The notes beneath the pieces were generated by a model. It did no database searches and had not been told where the DNA came from. It worked only from the letters and a program-made list of their open reading frames with translations. The position numbers were made by a program, and so were the translations under genes. Source: Pseudomonadota bacterium (GTDB taxonomy: Bacteria; Pseudomonadota; Alphaproteobacteria; Rhizobiales; Beijerinckiaceae). Taken from it: a stretch of 25,668 nt of DNA. Below are positions 7,312 through 15,086 of the stretch, in pieces (positions within the stretch are counted from its first letter, which is position 1; the number at the start of each line of letters is the position of its first letter). The stretch is taken from assembly GCA_023450615.1 (NCBI GenBank), contig JAEXGT010000092.1, positions 1 to 25,668 on the forward strand, in the 5' to 3' direction.

Positions 7312-8334
7312 TTAGAGGCCCTGGCTCCAAAGGCCGATGAGCAGGCTGGCGCCCAGCACCAGCACGAAGGAGGCGGCGAGGAGCTCGAGGCCCGCGACGG
7401 CAATCGCCCCCGCCGCGCCGCGTCCGCCCGCCAGTTTCAAGGCGAGCGTCTTGGCGAAGACCGCCACGGCCGCGATGGCGCTGGTGGTCAGGGCCGTGCC
7501 GAGCGCCATGGCGAAGGTGGCGGCGATGCCTGCCGCGAAGAGGCCTTGCGCCAAAGAGAAGACAAGCACGATCAGCGCGCCTGCGCACGGGCGGATGCCG
7601 GCGGCGATCGCCACGCCCGCCATGTCACGCCAGCGGGTGAGGCGGTTGACCTCCTCGGGCGGCGGCAGATGCACGTGATCGCAGCTTGCCTCGGGAACAT
7701 TGCTCAACGGGTTTTTCGCAAGCGCCAGCACGCCCAGCACCTTCCCGCTCTTGCGCCAGGTGATCGCAAGGCCGAGCAGAGCGACGGCGATGAAGCTCAC
7801 GAGCTCCACATTCGTGGCGAGCTTGGTCATGGTGGAGGCGGTGGCGCGCAGCACGAGGTTCACTGTGCCGACGATAAGAATGGCGACGAGAGCCTGAACG
7901 AGCGCTGCGGCGAAACTCAGGATGAAGGCTTTGCGCAGGGCATTCTCGTCCGCCATCAGATAGGCCGATATCACGCCCTTGCCGTGTCCCGGCCCCGCCG
8001 CGTGGAAAACACCATAGGCGAAGCCGACGAAGAGGAGTGAGCCCCAGGCCGCGCCGCTCTCCTTCAGAGCGCGCACGCTTCCCTGAAGGCCGGCATAAAA
8101 GCCCGATTGGATCGAGAGAAGCCACGCGCCGAAATTGCCGGAGGGCGCCGCCTCGCGAATGCCCATGCCGAACGGGCTGCGGGGAGGCGGTGCGTTGATG
8201 GGGCCCAGCCAGAGGGCAAGCAATCCCATGGCAGCGGCCATGAATGCAACGGCCAGAACCATCAGGCCGAGCCTCTGCCAGAACCGGGCCGAACCGGAGG
8301 CGGAAGGGGCGAGCGGGGCAGACGTTACGGACAT
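7312..8334 (-). CDS. NicO/RcnA-type nickel/cobalt transporter
   Basis: This integral membrane protein of 340 residues belongs to the NicO family of Ni/Co permeases (HisCys-type motifs, related to RcnA). The diagnostic stretch is FAYGVFHAAGPGHGKGVISAYL at about residues 105-126, with H111 and H117 as expected metal-path residues. Further family motifs are GIRPCAGALIVLVFSLAQG (246-264) and GTALTTSAIAAVAVFA (279-294). A cytoplasmic or periplasmic loop near 218-222 reads CDHVH and may bind metal. Whether it imports or exports cannot be told from sequence. The ATG at 8334 overlaps the upstream DUF1007 gene by 10 bp, which implies one transcript and coupled translation. Zinc, nickel and cobalt are all possible substrates. 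Confidence 0.9.
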   Translation of the reverse strand: MSVTSAPLAPSASGSARFWQRLGLMVLAVAFMAAAMGLLALWLGPINAPPPRSPFGMGIREAAPSGNFGAWLLSIQSGFYAGLQGSVRALKESGAAWGSLLFVGFAYGVFHAAGPGHGKGVISAYLMADENALRKAFILSFAAALVQALVAILIVGTVNLVLRATASTMTKLATNVELVSFIAVALLGLAITWRKSGKVLGVLALAKNPLSNVPEASCDHVHLPPPEEVNRLTRWRDMAGVAIAAGIRPCAGALIVLVFSLAQGLFAAGIAATFAMALGTALTTSAIAAVAVFAKTLALKLAGGRGAAGAIAVAGLELLAASFVLVLGASLLIGLWSQGL

Positions 8335-8966
8335 GCAATAATCGCCCTGTTGGCATATTCCATGGTCATGTTCGCGCTGAGATCCTGAATGGCTCCCTCG
8401 TCCTGCAGGATCTGCTGCATGGCCGCATCGAGCGGCTTGGCCTTGGCAATGTTGGTCACGCAGCCTTGAGGCGCATTGGCCAGGGTCACGGCGGTTTTGT
8501 CCACGAGGCTGAAATAGACGAAGAAGGAATCGTCGTCGATTTCGATGGCCATGGGGCCGGTCACCGCGGCCGGCGCCTTCAGGGGCAGGAGGAATGACAT
8601 GGCGACCTGCTTGCCGTCCATGGTCATCCGCGCCTCGCGAGGGGTATCGAAGGCCTGTGCTTTGCCGAACACCTTCAGGGTGGTGAAATAGTCGAAATCC
8701 GCGAGCCCGACGGCATTCTCGTCCGCCAGTTCCTGCAACTCATCGGGCGTCAGCTTGCCGTCGTTGTCCTTGTCCAGCCCTTGCGTGACGAAGGCCGTAT
8801 AGGCCTCGTCGAAGGTCCAATGGTGACGGATTCCCGTGACCTTCCCATCCGAGAAAATCACCTCCGCCTTGGCCGTGATCCAGACATGGGGGTGCGCTGC
8901 CGCGGGCAGGCTGAAGCCCATCAGCAGGCAAGCGAGGCTTAAGGTGAGACCAAGACGGCTGTTCAT
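8325..8966 (-). CDS. DUF1007 family periplasmic protein with an EF-hand-like loop
   Basis: The 213-residue protein has a Sec signal peptide (residues 1-24, MNSRLGLTLSLACLLMGFSLPAAA) leading directly to the family hallmark HPHVWI, which places two histidines at the mature N-terminus. An EF-hand-like loop, DKDNDGKLTPDE, sits at residues 65-76. The C-terminal half (IEIDDDSFFVYFSLVDKTAVTLANAPQGC) matches the DUF1007 pattern, where members are often annotated as a component of an uncharacterised transport system. DUF1007 genes commonly sit next to, or fuse with, NicO-type permeases, so a metal-delivery or sensing role in the periplasm is likely but inferred. The start ATG at 8966 has only a weak ribosome-binding site. 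Confidence 0.88.
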   Translation of the reverse strand: MNSRLGLTLSLACLLMGFSLPAAAHPHVWITAKAEVIFSDGKVTGIRHHWTFDEAYTAFVTQGLDKDNDGKLTPDELQELADENAVGLADFDYFTTLKVFGKAQAFDTPREARMTMDGKQVAMSFLLPLKAPAAVTGPMAIEIDDDSFFVYFSLVDKTAVTLANAPQGCVTNIAKAKPLDAAMQQILQDEGAIQDLSANMTMEYANRAIIACP

Positions 8967-9095
8967 GCGTTGACTTCAAAAGCTGCGCTTCCGGGTGGTT
9001 ACGGAAGCAGGAGCGGTAGGTCTAGAGGCATTATGGTTAATGGAGGCGAAACGAAGGCTTTGAGGCCCGGATCGCTTGATTGACGCGGTTCGGCG

Positions 9096-9120
9096 ATTAT
9101 GTCAGCATTGCTGACATAAT
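9096..9120. promoter_or_regulatory. Perfect 25-bp palindrome, candidate operator of the indolepyruvate oxidoreductase gene
   Basis: ATTATGTCAGCA (9096-9107) and TGCTGACATAAT (9109-9120) are exact reverse complements around a single central T at 9108. The centre is 77 bp before the start codon at 9185. A TTGACG hexamer at 9080-9085 could be a -35 element, which would place a bound dimer over the -10 region. There is no T-run after the palindrome on either strand, so a terminator is unlikely. The size and symmetry fit a dimeric MarR, TetR, GntR or Lrp-type regulator; which one is unknown and no regulator gene is adjacent. Confidence 0.7.
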
Positions 9121-9184
9121 TAAAAAAACCGAGAAGAACCGGAAAACCGGCGGGCGGGGCTGGAGGGCTCCAAGGAGGAACGGC

Positions 9185-12100
9185 ATGGCCGAAGGTCATG
9201 TGGCGCTTCGTAGCGTTACGCTCGACGACAAGTACGATCTCACTAAGGATCACGTTTTCATTACCGGCACGCAGGCCGTCATCCGCATGCTGCTCATGCA
9301 GCGCGAGCGGGACAGGCTGGCGGGGCTCAACACCGCCGGGTTCGTTTCCGGCTATCGCGGCTCGCCCATCGGCGGCCTGGACCAGAACCTCTGGCGGGCC
9401 AAGAAGTGGCTTGAAGCCTCCAACATCGTCTTCCAGCCAGGCCTGAACGAGGAACTTGCGGCCACCGCCGTCTGGGGCTCGCAGCAGGCCGAGATCAGGG
9501 GAGACGGCAAGTATGACGGCGTGTTCGGCCTCTGGTACGGCAAGGGGCCCGGCGTCGACCGGTCCGGCGACGTGTTCCGCCATGCCAACATGGCAGGCTC
9601 TTCCAGACATGGCGGCGTGCTCGCCCTCATGGGTGACGATCACACGGCAGAATCTTCCACCGTGGCCCACCAGTCCGAATTCCACTTCGTCGACGTGATG
9701 ATCCCGATCCTGAACCCGGCGGGCGTGCAGGAGATTCTCGATTACGGACAATACGGCTACGCCATGAGCCGCTTCTGCGGCACCTGGGTGGCGTTCAAAT
9801 GCGTGAAGGACAACATCGAGTCCACCGCCTCCGTCGACGGTTCGCTCGACAGGGTGAAGATCGTCATCCCCGACGATTTCGTCATGCCGCCCGGCGGGCT
9901 CAACATCCGCAACCGCGACGGCGTGCTCGATCAGGAAGCGCGGCTTCAGGATTTCAAGCGCGATGCCATGCTGGCATTCGTGCGCGCCAACAGCCTCAAC
10001 CGCATCGTGCTCTCCGGCGGGCGCAATCCGAAGATCGGCATCATCACCGTCGGCAAGTCCTATCTCGACGTGCGCCAGGCTCTCGACGAGCTTGGCCTGG
10101 ACGAGGTGAAGGCGAACGACATGGGCCTTCGCCTCTACAAGGTGGCGTGCCCCTGGCCGCTCTCGCAGCGCGAGCTTCTGGAATTCGCGCAAGGCCTCGA
10201 CAAGGTCATCGTCGTCGAGGAGAAGCGCTCCCTTATCGAGGTGCAGCTGCGCGAGGAGCTTTACGGCACCGCCAACCAGCCGCTCTGCATCGGCAAGAAG
10301 GACGAGGGCGGCAACTGGCTCTTCCCCGTGAAGGGCGCACTCGATCCCAACGACATCGCCATCGTGATCGGCGAGCGACTTCTGCAATATCACAACAACG
10401 ACGACCTGCGCGGTCGCGTGGCGCGCCTGCGGAATGCGCAGGAAGTGCTGAAGATCACCAACGACGTAGCGACCCGCGTGCCGCATTTCTGCTCGGGCTG
10501 CCCGCACAATTCCTCCACCAAGGTGCCGGAAGGCATGCGCGCCTATGCGGGCATCGGCTGCCATTACATGGTGCAGTGGATGGACCGCTCCACCGATGGC
10601 TTCACGCAGATGGGCGGCGAGGGCGCGAACTGGATCGGCGAGTCGCCGTTCTCCAATCGCGGCCACGTGTTCCAGAATCTCGGCGACGGCACCTACAACC
10701 ATTCCGGCATTCTGGCTCTGCGCTGGTCGGTCGATACCAAGACCAACGTCACCTACAAGATCCTGTTCAACGACGCGGTCGCCATGACCGGCGGTCAGCC
10801 GCACGAGGGCAAGCTCACCGTCGACATGATCGCGCGTCAGGTGCGCGAGGAGGGCGTGGAGCGCATCGCCCTCGTCACCGACGAGCCGCACAAATATCCG
10901 AAAGACATCCGCTGGCCTTCCGGCATGACGATCCATCACCGCGACGAGCTGGATGCGGTGCAGCGCGATCTGGCGCAGATCCCCGGCGTGACGGTGATGA
11001 TCTACGACCAGACCTGCGCCTCCGAGAAGCGCCGCCGCCGCAAGCGCGGCGAGTTCCCTGACCCCGACAAGCGCGTCATCATCAACGATCTCGTCTGCGA
11101 GGCCTGCGGCGATTGCTCCGTGCAGTCGAATTGCGTGGCTGTGCAGCCGGTGCAGACCGAGTTCGGCCGCAAGCGCCAGATCGACCAGTCGAACTGCAAC
11201 AAGGACTTCTCCTGCGTGAAGGGCTTCTGCCCGTCCTTCGTCACGGTGCATGGCGCCAAGGTGAAGAAGGCCGTGCCGGAAACAGCCTCCACGGACGGCA
11301 TGACCCTTAGGCCGCTGCCCGATCCGGCAATTCCCGCCATCGACCGCACCTTCAACGTGATCGTGACGGGCGTGGGCGGCACGGGCGTCGTTACCATCGG
11401 CGCGATCCTCGGCATGGCGGCGCACCTTGAGGGCAAGGGCATGGGCATGATCGACATGGCCGGCCTCGCGCAGAAGGGCGGCGCGGTCTACAGTCATGTG
11501 CGCCTCGCCAACCGTCAGGAAGACATCCACGCCATCCGCGTGAGCGCGGAATCGGCGCATCTCGTGCTCGGCTGCGACCTCGTGGTGACCGGTACGAAGA
11601 AGGTGCTCGCTTCCGTGAAGCAGGGACAGACGGCGCTCGTGGTGAACACGGCGGAGGTGATGCCCGGCGAGTTCACGCGCAACGCGGATTTCTCGCTGCC
11701 CACCGAGCGCCTCAAGCGCGCCATCAAGGGGGCTGCGGGCGAGAACGGTGCCGCCTTCGTCGATGCGACGGCAATCGCCACCGCGCTTCTCGGCAATTCG
11801 ATTGCGGCCAATATGTTCATGCTGGGCTATGCCTATCAGAACGGGAATGTGCCGCTCTCCGCGGCCGCCATCGAAAAGGCCATCGAGCTCAACGGCGAAG
11901 CGGTGAAGATGAATCTCTCCGCCTTCGCCTGGGGCCGCCGCGCGGCGGCTGAGCCTGAGACGATCGCGAAGCTGATGAGCGATCTGAAGGCGCCGAACGA
12001 TGAGCTGAAGATCTCCGAAACGTTGGACGAGGTGATCGAGCGGCGCGTCGCATTCCTCACCGCTTACCAGAACAAGCGCTACGGCAAGCGTTACCTTCGT

Positions 12101-12688
12101 CACGTGCAGCGTGTGCGAGAGGCGGAGGAGAAGGCCGTTCCGGGCTCGACCGCGCTCACCGACGCGGTGGCGCGCTCGCTCTTCAAGCTCATGGCCTACA
12201 AGGACGAGTACGAGGTGGCCCGTCTCTATACGGACGGCCATTTCGAGCGTCAGGTCGCTTCGGCCTTCGAGGGCGAGAACCTGCGCTACGAGTTCCACCT
12301 CGCGCCGCCGATGCTCGCCAAGAAGGACCCAGTCACCGGCGTTCCGAAGAAGATGAGCTTCGGGCCGTGGATGATGAAGGCCTTCCGGGTGCTGGCGAAG
12401 TTCAAGGGCTTGCGTGGCACGCCACTCGACGTGTTCGGCTACACCCACGAGCGCCGCACCGAGCGCGAGCTCATCCGCGAATTCGAGGGGCGGATCGAGG
12501 AAATCCTCGCGAAGCTGAATGCGGACAATCACGCGATTGCGGTGGGCCTCGCCAATATCCCGCAGAAGATCCGCGGCTTCGGCCACATCAAGGAGCGGAA
12601 CCTGAAAACGGCGAAAGCGGAAGAGGCGGATCTCCTCGCCAAATTCCGCGCCGCGCCGGAGCAGAACCTGCCGATCGCGGCGGAATAG
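9185..12688 (+). CDS. Indolepyruvate ferredoxin oxidoreductase, fused alpha-gamma (IorA-IorB type)
   Basis: This 1167-residue cytoplasmic enzyme should oxidatively decarboxylate aryl-pyruvates (indolepyruvate, phenylpyruvate, hydroxyphenylpyruvate) to acyl-CoA using TPP and Fe-S centres. The N-terminal part holds the pyrimidine-type domain (GFVSGYRGSPIGGLDQNLW; GDDHTAESSTVAHQSEF). Residues 436-439 are CSGC in HFCSGCPHNSST. The TPP-binding region follows (MGGEGANWIGESPF; GDGTYNHSGILALRW; ILFNDAVAMTGGQ). A cysteine cluster C638-x2-C641-x2-C644-x5-C650 with C671, C677 and C682 likely binds Fe-S. The gamma domain begins near residue 720 with FNVIVTGVGGTGVVTIGAIL and GMIDMAGLAQKGGAVYSHVR. AAGGAGG six bases before the ATG at 9185 fixes the start, although the frame is open back to 9080. 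A strong terminator follows. Confidence 0.93.
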   Translation: MAEGHVALRSVTLDDKYDLTKDHVFITGTQAVIRMLLMQRERDRLAGLNTAGFVSGYRGSPIGGLDQNLWRAKKWLEASNIVFQPGLNEELAATAVWGSQQAEIRGDGKYDGVFGLWYGKGPGVDRSGDVFRHANMAGSSRHGGVLALMGDDHTAESSTVAHQSEFHFVDVMIPILNPAGVQEILDYGQYGYAMSRFCGTWVAFKCVKDNIESTASVDGSLDRVKIVIPDDFVMPPGGLNIRNRDGVLDQEARLQDFKRDAMLAFVRANSLNRIVLSGGRNPKIGIITVGKSYLDVRQALDELGLDEVKANDMGLRLYKVACPWPLSQRELLEFAQGLDKVIVVEEKRSLIEVQLREELYGTANQPLCIGKKDEGGNWLFPVKGALDPNDIAIVIGERLLQYHNNDDLRGRVARLRNAQEVLKITNDVATRVPHFCSGCPHNSSTKVPEGMRAYAGIGCHYMVQWMDRSTDGFTQMGGEGANWIGESPFSNRGHVFQNLGDGTYNHSGILALRWSVDTKTNVTYKILFNDAVAMTGGQPHEGKLTVDMIARQVREEGVERIALVTDEPHKYPKDIRWPSGMTIHHRDELDAVQRDLAQIPGVTVMIYDQTCASEKRRRRKRGEFPDPDKRVIINDLVCEACGDCSVQSNCVAVQPVQTEFGRKRQIDQSNCNKDFSCVKGFCPSFVTVHGAKVKKAVPETASTDGMTLRPLPDPAIPAIDRTFNVIVTGVGGTGVVTIGAILGMAAHLEGKGMGMIDMAGLAQKGGAVYSHVRLANRQEDIHAIRVSAESAHLVLGCDLVVTGTKKVLASVKQGQTALVVNTAEVMPGEFTRNADFSLPTERLKRAIKGAAGENGAAFVDATAIATALLGNSIAANMFMLGYAYQNGNVPLSAAAIEKAIELNGEAVKMNLSAFAWGRRAAAEPETIAKLMSDLKAPNDELKISETLDEVIERRVAFLTAYQNKRYGKRYLRHVQRVREAEEKAVPGSTALTDAVARSLFKLMAYKDEYEVARLYTDGHFERQVASAFEGENLRYEFHLAPPMLAKKDPVTGVPKKMSFGPWMMKAFRVLAKFKGLRGTPLDVFGYTHERRTERELIREFEGRIEEILAKLNADNHAIAVGLANIPQKIRGFGHIKERNLKTAKAEEADLLAKFRAAPEQNLPIAAE

Positions 12689-12724
12689 TCTCCTCCAAGG
12701 CTTCGTTCCCCCGAAACTTGAGCG

Positions 12725-12758
12725 CCCGGCTTGAAACATCGAGCCGGGTGTTTTGTTT
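12725..12758 (+). terminator. Intrinsic terminator after the indolepyruvate oxidoreductase gene
   Basis: CCCGGCTTGA (12725-12734) pairs with TCGAGCCGGG (12739-12748), a 10-bp stem with one wobble and an AACA loop, followed by the T-rich tail TGTTTTGTTT (12749-12758). It lies 37 bp past the stop codon. It separates the oxidoreductase from the DUF2243 gene, which therefore probably has its own promoter. Confidence 0.85.
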
Positions 12759-12797
12759 CCTAGTGTTGAAGCAGCGGATCGAAGATGGAGCTTTGCC

Positions 12798-13550
12798 ATG
12801 AATGAAACGAGCAGCACTCGCCGCCTGACTTGGTCGGGTTACTTGCTCGGATTCGCGCTCGGCGGCTTCTTCGACGGCATTCTGCTGCACCAGATTCTTC
12901 AATGGCATCATCTGCTCAGCGCGGTCGGGACCGATGACGTGCGGTTCCAGGTGGCGGCCGACGGCTACTTCCACGCGCTGATGTATGTCATCGCCGCCAT
13001 CGGCCTCTGGCTGCTCGCAACCGTGCGGGGCTCGTACCGCCTGCTGGTGGCCTGTCTCCTGATGGGTTTCGGTGCTTGGCATGTGGTCGATGGCGTTCTT
13101 TCCCACTGGCTTCTCGGCATCCATCGCATCCGCATGGACAGCGAGAATCCTCTCTTCTGGGACCTCCTGTGGTTCGGAATCTTCGGCCTTGCGCCTCTCA
13201 TCGCGGGATGGCTGATGCGGCGCAGGGCGGGCGGCGATGGTGAGGCTCGTTCCGTTGCGACCGCGCGGGTATTCGCGGCGTTGCTGACAATCGGCGCAGG
13301 TTTTCAGGCGCTGGCGCCGCAAGGCAATGAATTCACCACGGTTCTCTTCGCGCCCGGAACGGGTCAGGATGCGGTTCTCAGGGCGATTTCCGCAGTTGGC
13401 GGGGACATCGTGTGGGCGGATCGCACCGGGGAACTCGTGGTGCTCCGCCTCGACGGTGAGACATCGGGGCTTCGCTTCTTCCGCGAAGGAGCGGTTCTCG
13501 TCAGCGGCGCAGGCTTGCCGCCTGGGTGCTTCAGTTACGTGCGCGTGTGA
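12798..13550 (+). CDS. DUF2243 membrane protein with an additional C-terminal domain
   Basis: The 250-residue protein opens with a DUF2243 membrane domain (about residues 8-145) with four hydrophobic segments and conserved polar marks: GGFFDGILLHQILQWHH, a histidine in DGYFHALMYV, GAWHVVDGVLSHWLLGIHRIR and FWDLLWFGIFGL. The histidines in membrane segments suggest metal or haem binding, but no function is established for the family. After residue 155 a further hydrophobic helix (ARVFAALLTIGAGFQALAP) leads to a soluble tail of about 75 residues (FAPGTGQDAVLRAISAVGGDIVW to GLPPGCFSYVRV). That tail is not part of DUF2243 and resembles, from memory, small stand-alone membrane-anchored proteins of alphaproteobacteria. 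The start is the ATG at 12798 with GGAG nine bases upstream; the upstream open frame reaches into the preceding terminator. Confidence 0.82.
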   Translation: MNETSSTRRLTWSGYLLGFALGGFFDGILLHQILQWHHLLSAVGTDDVRFQVAADGYFHALMYVIAAIGLWLLATVRGSYRLLVACLLMGFGAWHVVDGVLSHWLLGIHRIRMDSENPLFWDLLWFGIFGLAPLIAGWLMRRRAGGDGEARSVATARVFAALLTIGAGFQALAPQGNEFTTVLFAPGTGQDAVLRAISAVGGDIVWADRTGELVVLRLDGETSGLRFFREGAVLVSGAGLPPGCFSYVRV

Positions 13551-13618
13551 TCGTTGCGGGCGATCATCCCGGACGGCATGAGCCGGTCTGGATCAGGATG
13601 AAGCGCCTGCACCAACCG

Positions 13619-13741
13619 CTGTCATCCCCGCACAGGCGGGGATCCATAACCACGACTGTCCTGGAAAAGACGCGGTGTCTGCCACGAGCTTTTCTCTGCA
13701 CCCTCGGCGGCTATGGATTCCCGCCTTCGCGGGAATGACAG
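13619..13741. repeat. 123-bp imperfect inverted-repeat element (MITE/REP-like)
   Basis: The left end, CTGTCATCCCCGC with GGCGGGGATCCATA, mirrors the right end, TATGGATTCCCGCCTTCGC with GGGAATGACAG. The exact terminal arms are CTGTCAT (13619-13625) and ATGACAG (13735-13741). Each end also folds on itself (CCCCGC/GCGGGG and TTCCCGC/GCGGGAA). Elements of this type, reading TCATCCCCGC-GGCGGGGATCCA, are widespread in proteobacterial intergenic regions. No open reading frame is inside and no target duplication was established. Confidence 0.7.
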
Positions 13742-13771
13742 TGGAGGTTCGGGCGTCTTATTCTGAAAATG

Positions 13772-13801
13772 ATCCCGGGCTCTGCTTTCGCAGCCCGGGA
13801 T
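13772..13801 (-). terminator. Hairpin after the aminotransferase gene, probable terminator
   Basis: ATCCCGGGCT (13772-13781) and AGCCCGGGAT (13792-13801) form a perfect 10-bp stem with a 10-nt loop, 12 bp past the aminotransferase stop. Read on the minus strand it is followed by CATTTTCAG, so the T-run is short and termination may be partial. Confidence 0.5.
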
Positions 13802-13813
13802 GAGGATTTGCCT

Positions 13814-15013
13814 TTAACCCTGGCTCGCTTCCACGAAGCTCTTGGCCACCGTGGCCACATTCTCCTCGTTGAGCCCTGCCACGCACATGCGGCCCGAACC
13901 GACCAGATAGACGCCGTCGCGCTCGCGCATGGCGTCGACCTGCTGCGCGGTGAGGCCGGTATAGCTGAACATGCCGCGCTGGTTCGTGAGGAAACCCACA
14001 TCGATTTCGTTCGACAGAGCGGCGATGTGCTTGGCGAGCAGCTTGCGCACGGAATCCATGCGGGTGCGCATCTCATCGACCTCGCGGCCCCATTGCGCGC
14101 GAAGCTCGTCGTCGCCGAGAACGGTGGCGACGAGAAGGCCGCCCATCATCGGCGGGCTCGAATAGCTGCGGCGCACGGCGAGCTTCAGCTGGCCCAGCAC
14201 GCGCTCGGCCTCGTCCGCATCGCGGCACACGACGCTCAGGCCGCCGACGCGCTCGCCGTAGAGCGAGAAATTCTTGGAGAAGGAATTCGCCACGAGGCAG
14301 CTCGCGCGCTCCGCATAGCGGCGCACGAAGGCGGCATCGGCTTCAAGGCTTTCGCCGAAGCCCTGATAGGCCATGTCGAACACGGCGATGTGGCGCTTGG
14401 CGATCATCACATCGGTGATGGCGGCCTGCTGCTTCTCGTCGAGATCGACGCCGGTCGGGTTATGGCAGACGGGTTGAAGGACCACGATGGAGCCGGGCTC
14501 GGCAGCCTCCAGCGCTTTCACCATGCCGTCGAAATCGACGGACTTGGTGGCGCTGTTCCAATAGGGATAGGTCGTCGTCTTGAAACCCGCGCGCTGGAAC
14601 AGGCCGTGGTGGTTCTCCCAGGTCGGATTGCTCACGAGAACCGTGCGGCCGGGCGTATGCTTGGCGAGGAAATCGGCCGCGATGCCGACAGCACCCGTGC
14701 CACCGAGCGTCTGGATGGTCGCGATGCGCTTTTCTTCACGGGCCGGATGCTTGTCGCCGAAGACCAGCTTCTGCACGCCCTCGCGATAGCCGGGATGGCC
14801 TTCCATGGGCAGATATGGACGCTCCGCGAAGCCGAGGCGCTCGTAGGCCGCGCGGACGGAGCCCAGAACCGGAATGCGGCCCTTCTCGTCCGTATAGACG
14901 CCGATGCTGAGATTGACCTTCTGGTCGCGCGGATCGGCCTTGAAGCTGTCGTTGAGGGACAGGATCGGATCGCCCGCGAAGGCCTCGACTTGTCCGAACA
15001 GGGGTTCCGTCAT
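13814..15013 (-). CDS. Aromatic amino acid / aspartate aminotransferase (class I, TyrB/AspC type)
   Basis: The 399-residue PLP enzyme transfers amino groups between aspartate or aromatic amino acids and 2-oxoglutarate. Residues expected for subgroup I-alpha aminotransferases are present: TLGGTGA near the cofactor phosphate, SNPTWENH, CHNPTGVD, FDMAYQGF, the PLP lysine K247 in NSFSKNFSLYGERVGG, and the carboxylate-binding arginine R375 in GSGRMCVAGL. The size fits AspC/TyrB (396-400). The family does not allow a safe choice between aspartate and aromatic preference. The start is the ATG at 15013 with GGAG in front; the frame stays open to 15142 but that stretch overlaps ung and has no such signal. 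An aryl-pyruvate oxidoreductase gene lies 1.1 kb away on the other strand, which supports, weakly, a role in aromatic amino acid turnover. Confidence 0.9.
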   Translation of the reverse strand: MTEPLFGQVEAFAGDPILSLNDSFKADPRDQKVNLSIGVYTDEKGRIPVLGSVRAAYERLGFAERPYLPMEGHPGYREGVQKLVFGDKHPAREEKRIATIQTLGGTGAVGIAADFLAKHTPGRTVLVSNPTWENHHGLFQRAGFKTTTYPYWNSATKSVDFDGMVKALEAAEPGSIVVLQPVCHNPTGVDLDEKQQAAITDVMIAKRHIAVFDMAYQGFGESLEADAAFVRRYAERASCLVANSFSKNFSLYGERVGGLSVVCRDADEAERVLGQLKLAVRRSYSSPPMMGGLLVATVLGDDELRAQWGREVDEMRTRMDSVRKLLAKHIAALSNEIDVGFLTNQRGMFSYTGLTAQQVDAMRERDGVYLVGSGRMCVAGLNEENVATVAKSFVEASQG

Positions 15014-15086
15014 GCTGATCTCCACACGTGTCAGGTCATTTTCCGGAGGGAGACCTACTCCCGGGCAGGTTTCTCGGCAAGAACGT

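Noticed and set aside
9096..9120. The 25-bp palindrome as an intrinsic terminator
   Set aside because: The A-run is on the plus-strand 3' side; neither strand has a T-run after the hairpin.
8999..12817. A 1272-codon open frame on the minus strand
   Set aside because: It lies opposite the indolepyruvate oxidoreductase gene and its translation is Arg/His/Ala/Gly-rich with no domain, as expected for the antisense of a GC-rich gene.
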